14,903 bases of DNA from Kiritimatiellia bacterium (GTDB lineage: Bacteria > Verrucomicrobiota > Kiritimatiellia > B70-G9), in assembly GCA_012961745.1 (NCBI GenBank), contig DTYT01000215.1, positions 1-14,903 on the forward strand. Reading direction: 5' to 3'. Below are positions 14,318 to 14,903 of this stretch, in pieces. The position numbers and the translations under genes are program-made. Every line of letters begins with the position of its first letter. Position 1 is the first letter of the stretch. Below the pieces are notes generated by a model. That model made no database searches. It was given only the letters and a program-made list of their open reading frames with translations, and was not told the DNA's origin.

Positions 14318-14903
14318 TCATGCCGCTCCGATTTCCTTCAACAGGCCGGTTCGTTCGTTGAAGCGGGTGATGAGCGCGTCCCACTCCCTGACTTGCTCAT
14401 CGGAGAACACGTCTTCCCAGAAATCCTCGTCCCACAATTCTTCGAGCTCCTCGACCGTCTTGCCCTGTTGTTCAACCCAGGTGAAGTACTTCAGGTTGTG
14501 CAGAGCCCGACGGTCGAAGTGAGTCAGTTCCCGCACGTGGTCGGTGACGATGCCTTCCAGATAGCGGGCGTAGTGGGCCACGGCGTGATCGCGTGTGTAA
14601 GGCCCGCGTTCGGCGCGGAGCTCGCGTATGCGCGAGCTGTACAGCTCCATGGAGTCGGTCAGGGGAGTGAAGAGCACGTGGCGGGAATCCAGCCCGTACC
14701 AGCGGGCGGTCTTGATCGCCGCCACCAGGTTGCAGATCGAGGAGATGCCCAGGAGGTCGAGCTGGGAAACCAGTTCCTCGGGCACTCCGTGTTCCACGAG
14801 GTATTCCCGTCCGGCTTCTTCGTTGAAGAGCCGCATCAACTGGACGGTCTGCTCGTCGTCCACGGCGCAGATCAGATCGGTGTTGCGCACGTTGTGAATC
14901 CAA
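14318..14903 (-). CDS. PLP-dependent enzyme of the cysteine-synthase-like (fold type II) family, C-terminal part
   Basis: The last 194 or so residues of a protein whose start lies beyond the window; the frame continues to the edge as W-I-H-N before the GTG at 14890, so that GTG is internal. Segments such as SQLDLLGISSICNLVAAIKTARWYGLD, FTPLTDSMELYSSRIREL, ERGPYTRDHAV, NLKYFTWVEQQGKTVEEL and ITRFNERTGL match, from memory, proteins annotated as pyridoxal-5'-phosphate-dependent protein subunit beta. The PLP lysine would be in the missing part, so activity cannot be judged. It does not resemble the C-terminus of YgeX, the diaminopropionate ammonia-lyase that accompanies YgeW in E. coli. The tail is very acidic (ELEELWDEDFWEDVF). 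It probably forms an operon with ygeW, which starts 63 bp downstream. Family call moderate; substrate unknown. Confidence 0.65.
   Translation of the reverse strand, partial: WIHNVRNTDLICAVDDEQTVQLMRLFNEEAGREYLVEHGVPEELVSQLDLLGISSICNLVAAIKTARWYGLDSRHVLFTPLTDSMELYSSRIRELRAERGPYTRDHAVAHYARYLEGIVTDHVRELTHFDRRALHNLKYFTWVEQQGKTVEELEELWDEDFWEDVFSDEQVREWDALITRFNERTGLLKEIGAA

Overview
The window looks like a piece of GC-rich (about 60% or more by eye) Gram-negative chromosome, most likely from the PVC superphylum and probably Kiritimatiellota, Verrucomicrobiota or Lentisphaerota. This is inferred from gene content only: a prepilin-type protein with an H-X9-DG motif, a PEP-CTERM sorting tail, a secreted protein with three DUF7901-like repeats, and 'FYR'-ending C-terminal domains. 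No rRNA, tRNA, CRISPR array or transposase was seen.

Layout. (1) 1-2943, plus strand: the C-terminal part of a large-type PurL followed 4 bp later by PurQ, the two halves of FGAM synthase in purine synthesis. (2) 2973-5362, plus: a good sigma70-like promoter, then a secreted protein of three tandem ~230-residue repeats. (3) 5452-5715, plus: a small four-cysteine zinc-ribbon protein whose end overlaps the convergent operon by 7 bp. (4) 8854-5709, minus: a consensus-like promoter, a cobalamin (B12) riboswitch, an intrinsic terminator in the leader, and three genes joined by 4-bp and 8-bp overlaps. These encode a beta-propeller-like PEP-CTERM protein, a secreted surface protein and a prepilin-like H-X9-DG protein. 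(5) 12905-9030, minus: a likely operon of a zinc-ribbon/transmembrane/four-OB-fold protein, an orphan TctA/DUF112 permease and a YdjM-type membrane metal-dependent hydrolase. (6) 14903-13061, minus: the C-terminal part of a PLP-dependent fold-type-II enzyme followed by the knotted carbamoyltransferase YgeW.

The most interesting region is (4). The riboswitch is supported by nearly all its conserved blocks in the right order, and a terminator that can compete with aptamer sequences follows it. The controlled genes contain no known cobalamin synthesis or uptake enzyme. All three carry export signals, so the simplest inference is a B12-repressed cell-surface system for capturing or handling corrinoids, built on exosortase and pilin-type export. 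By analogy only, the propeller resembles the role of the Bacteroides B12-binding propeller BtuG. Region (6) is also notable because YgeW is paired with a PLP enzyme that does not look like its E. coli partner YgeX.
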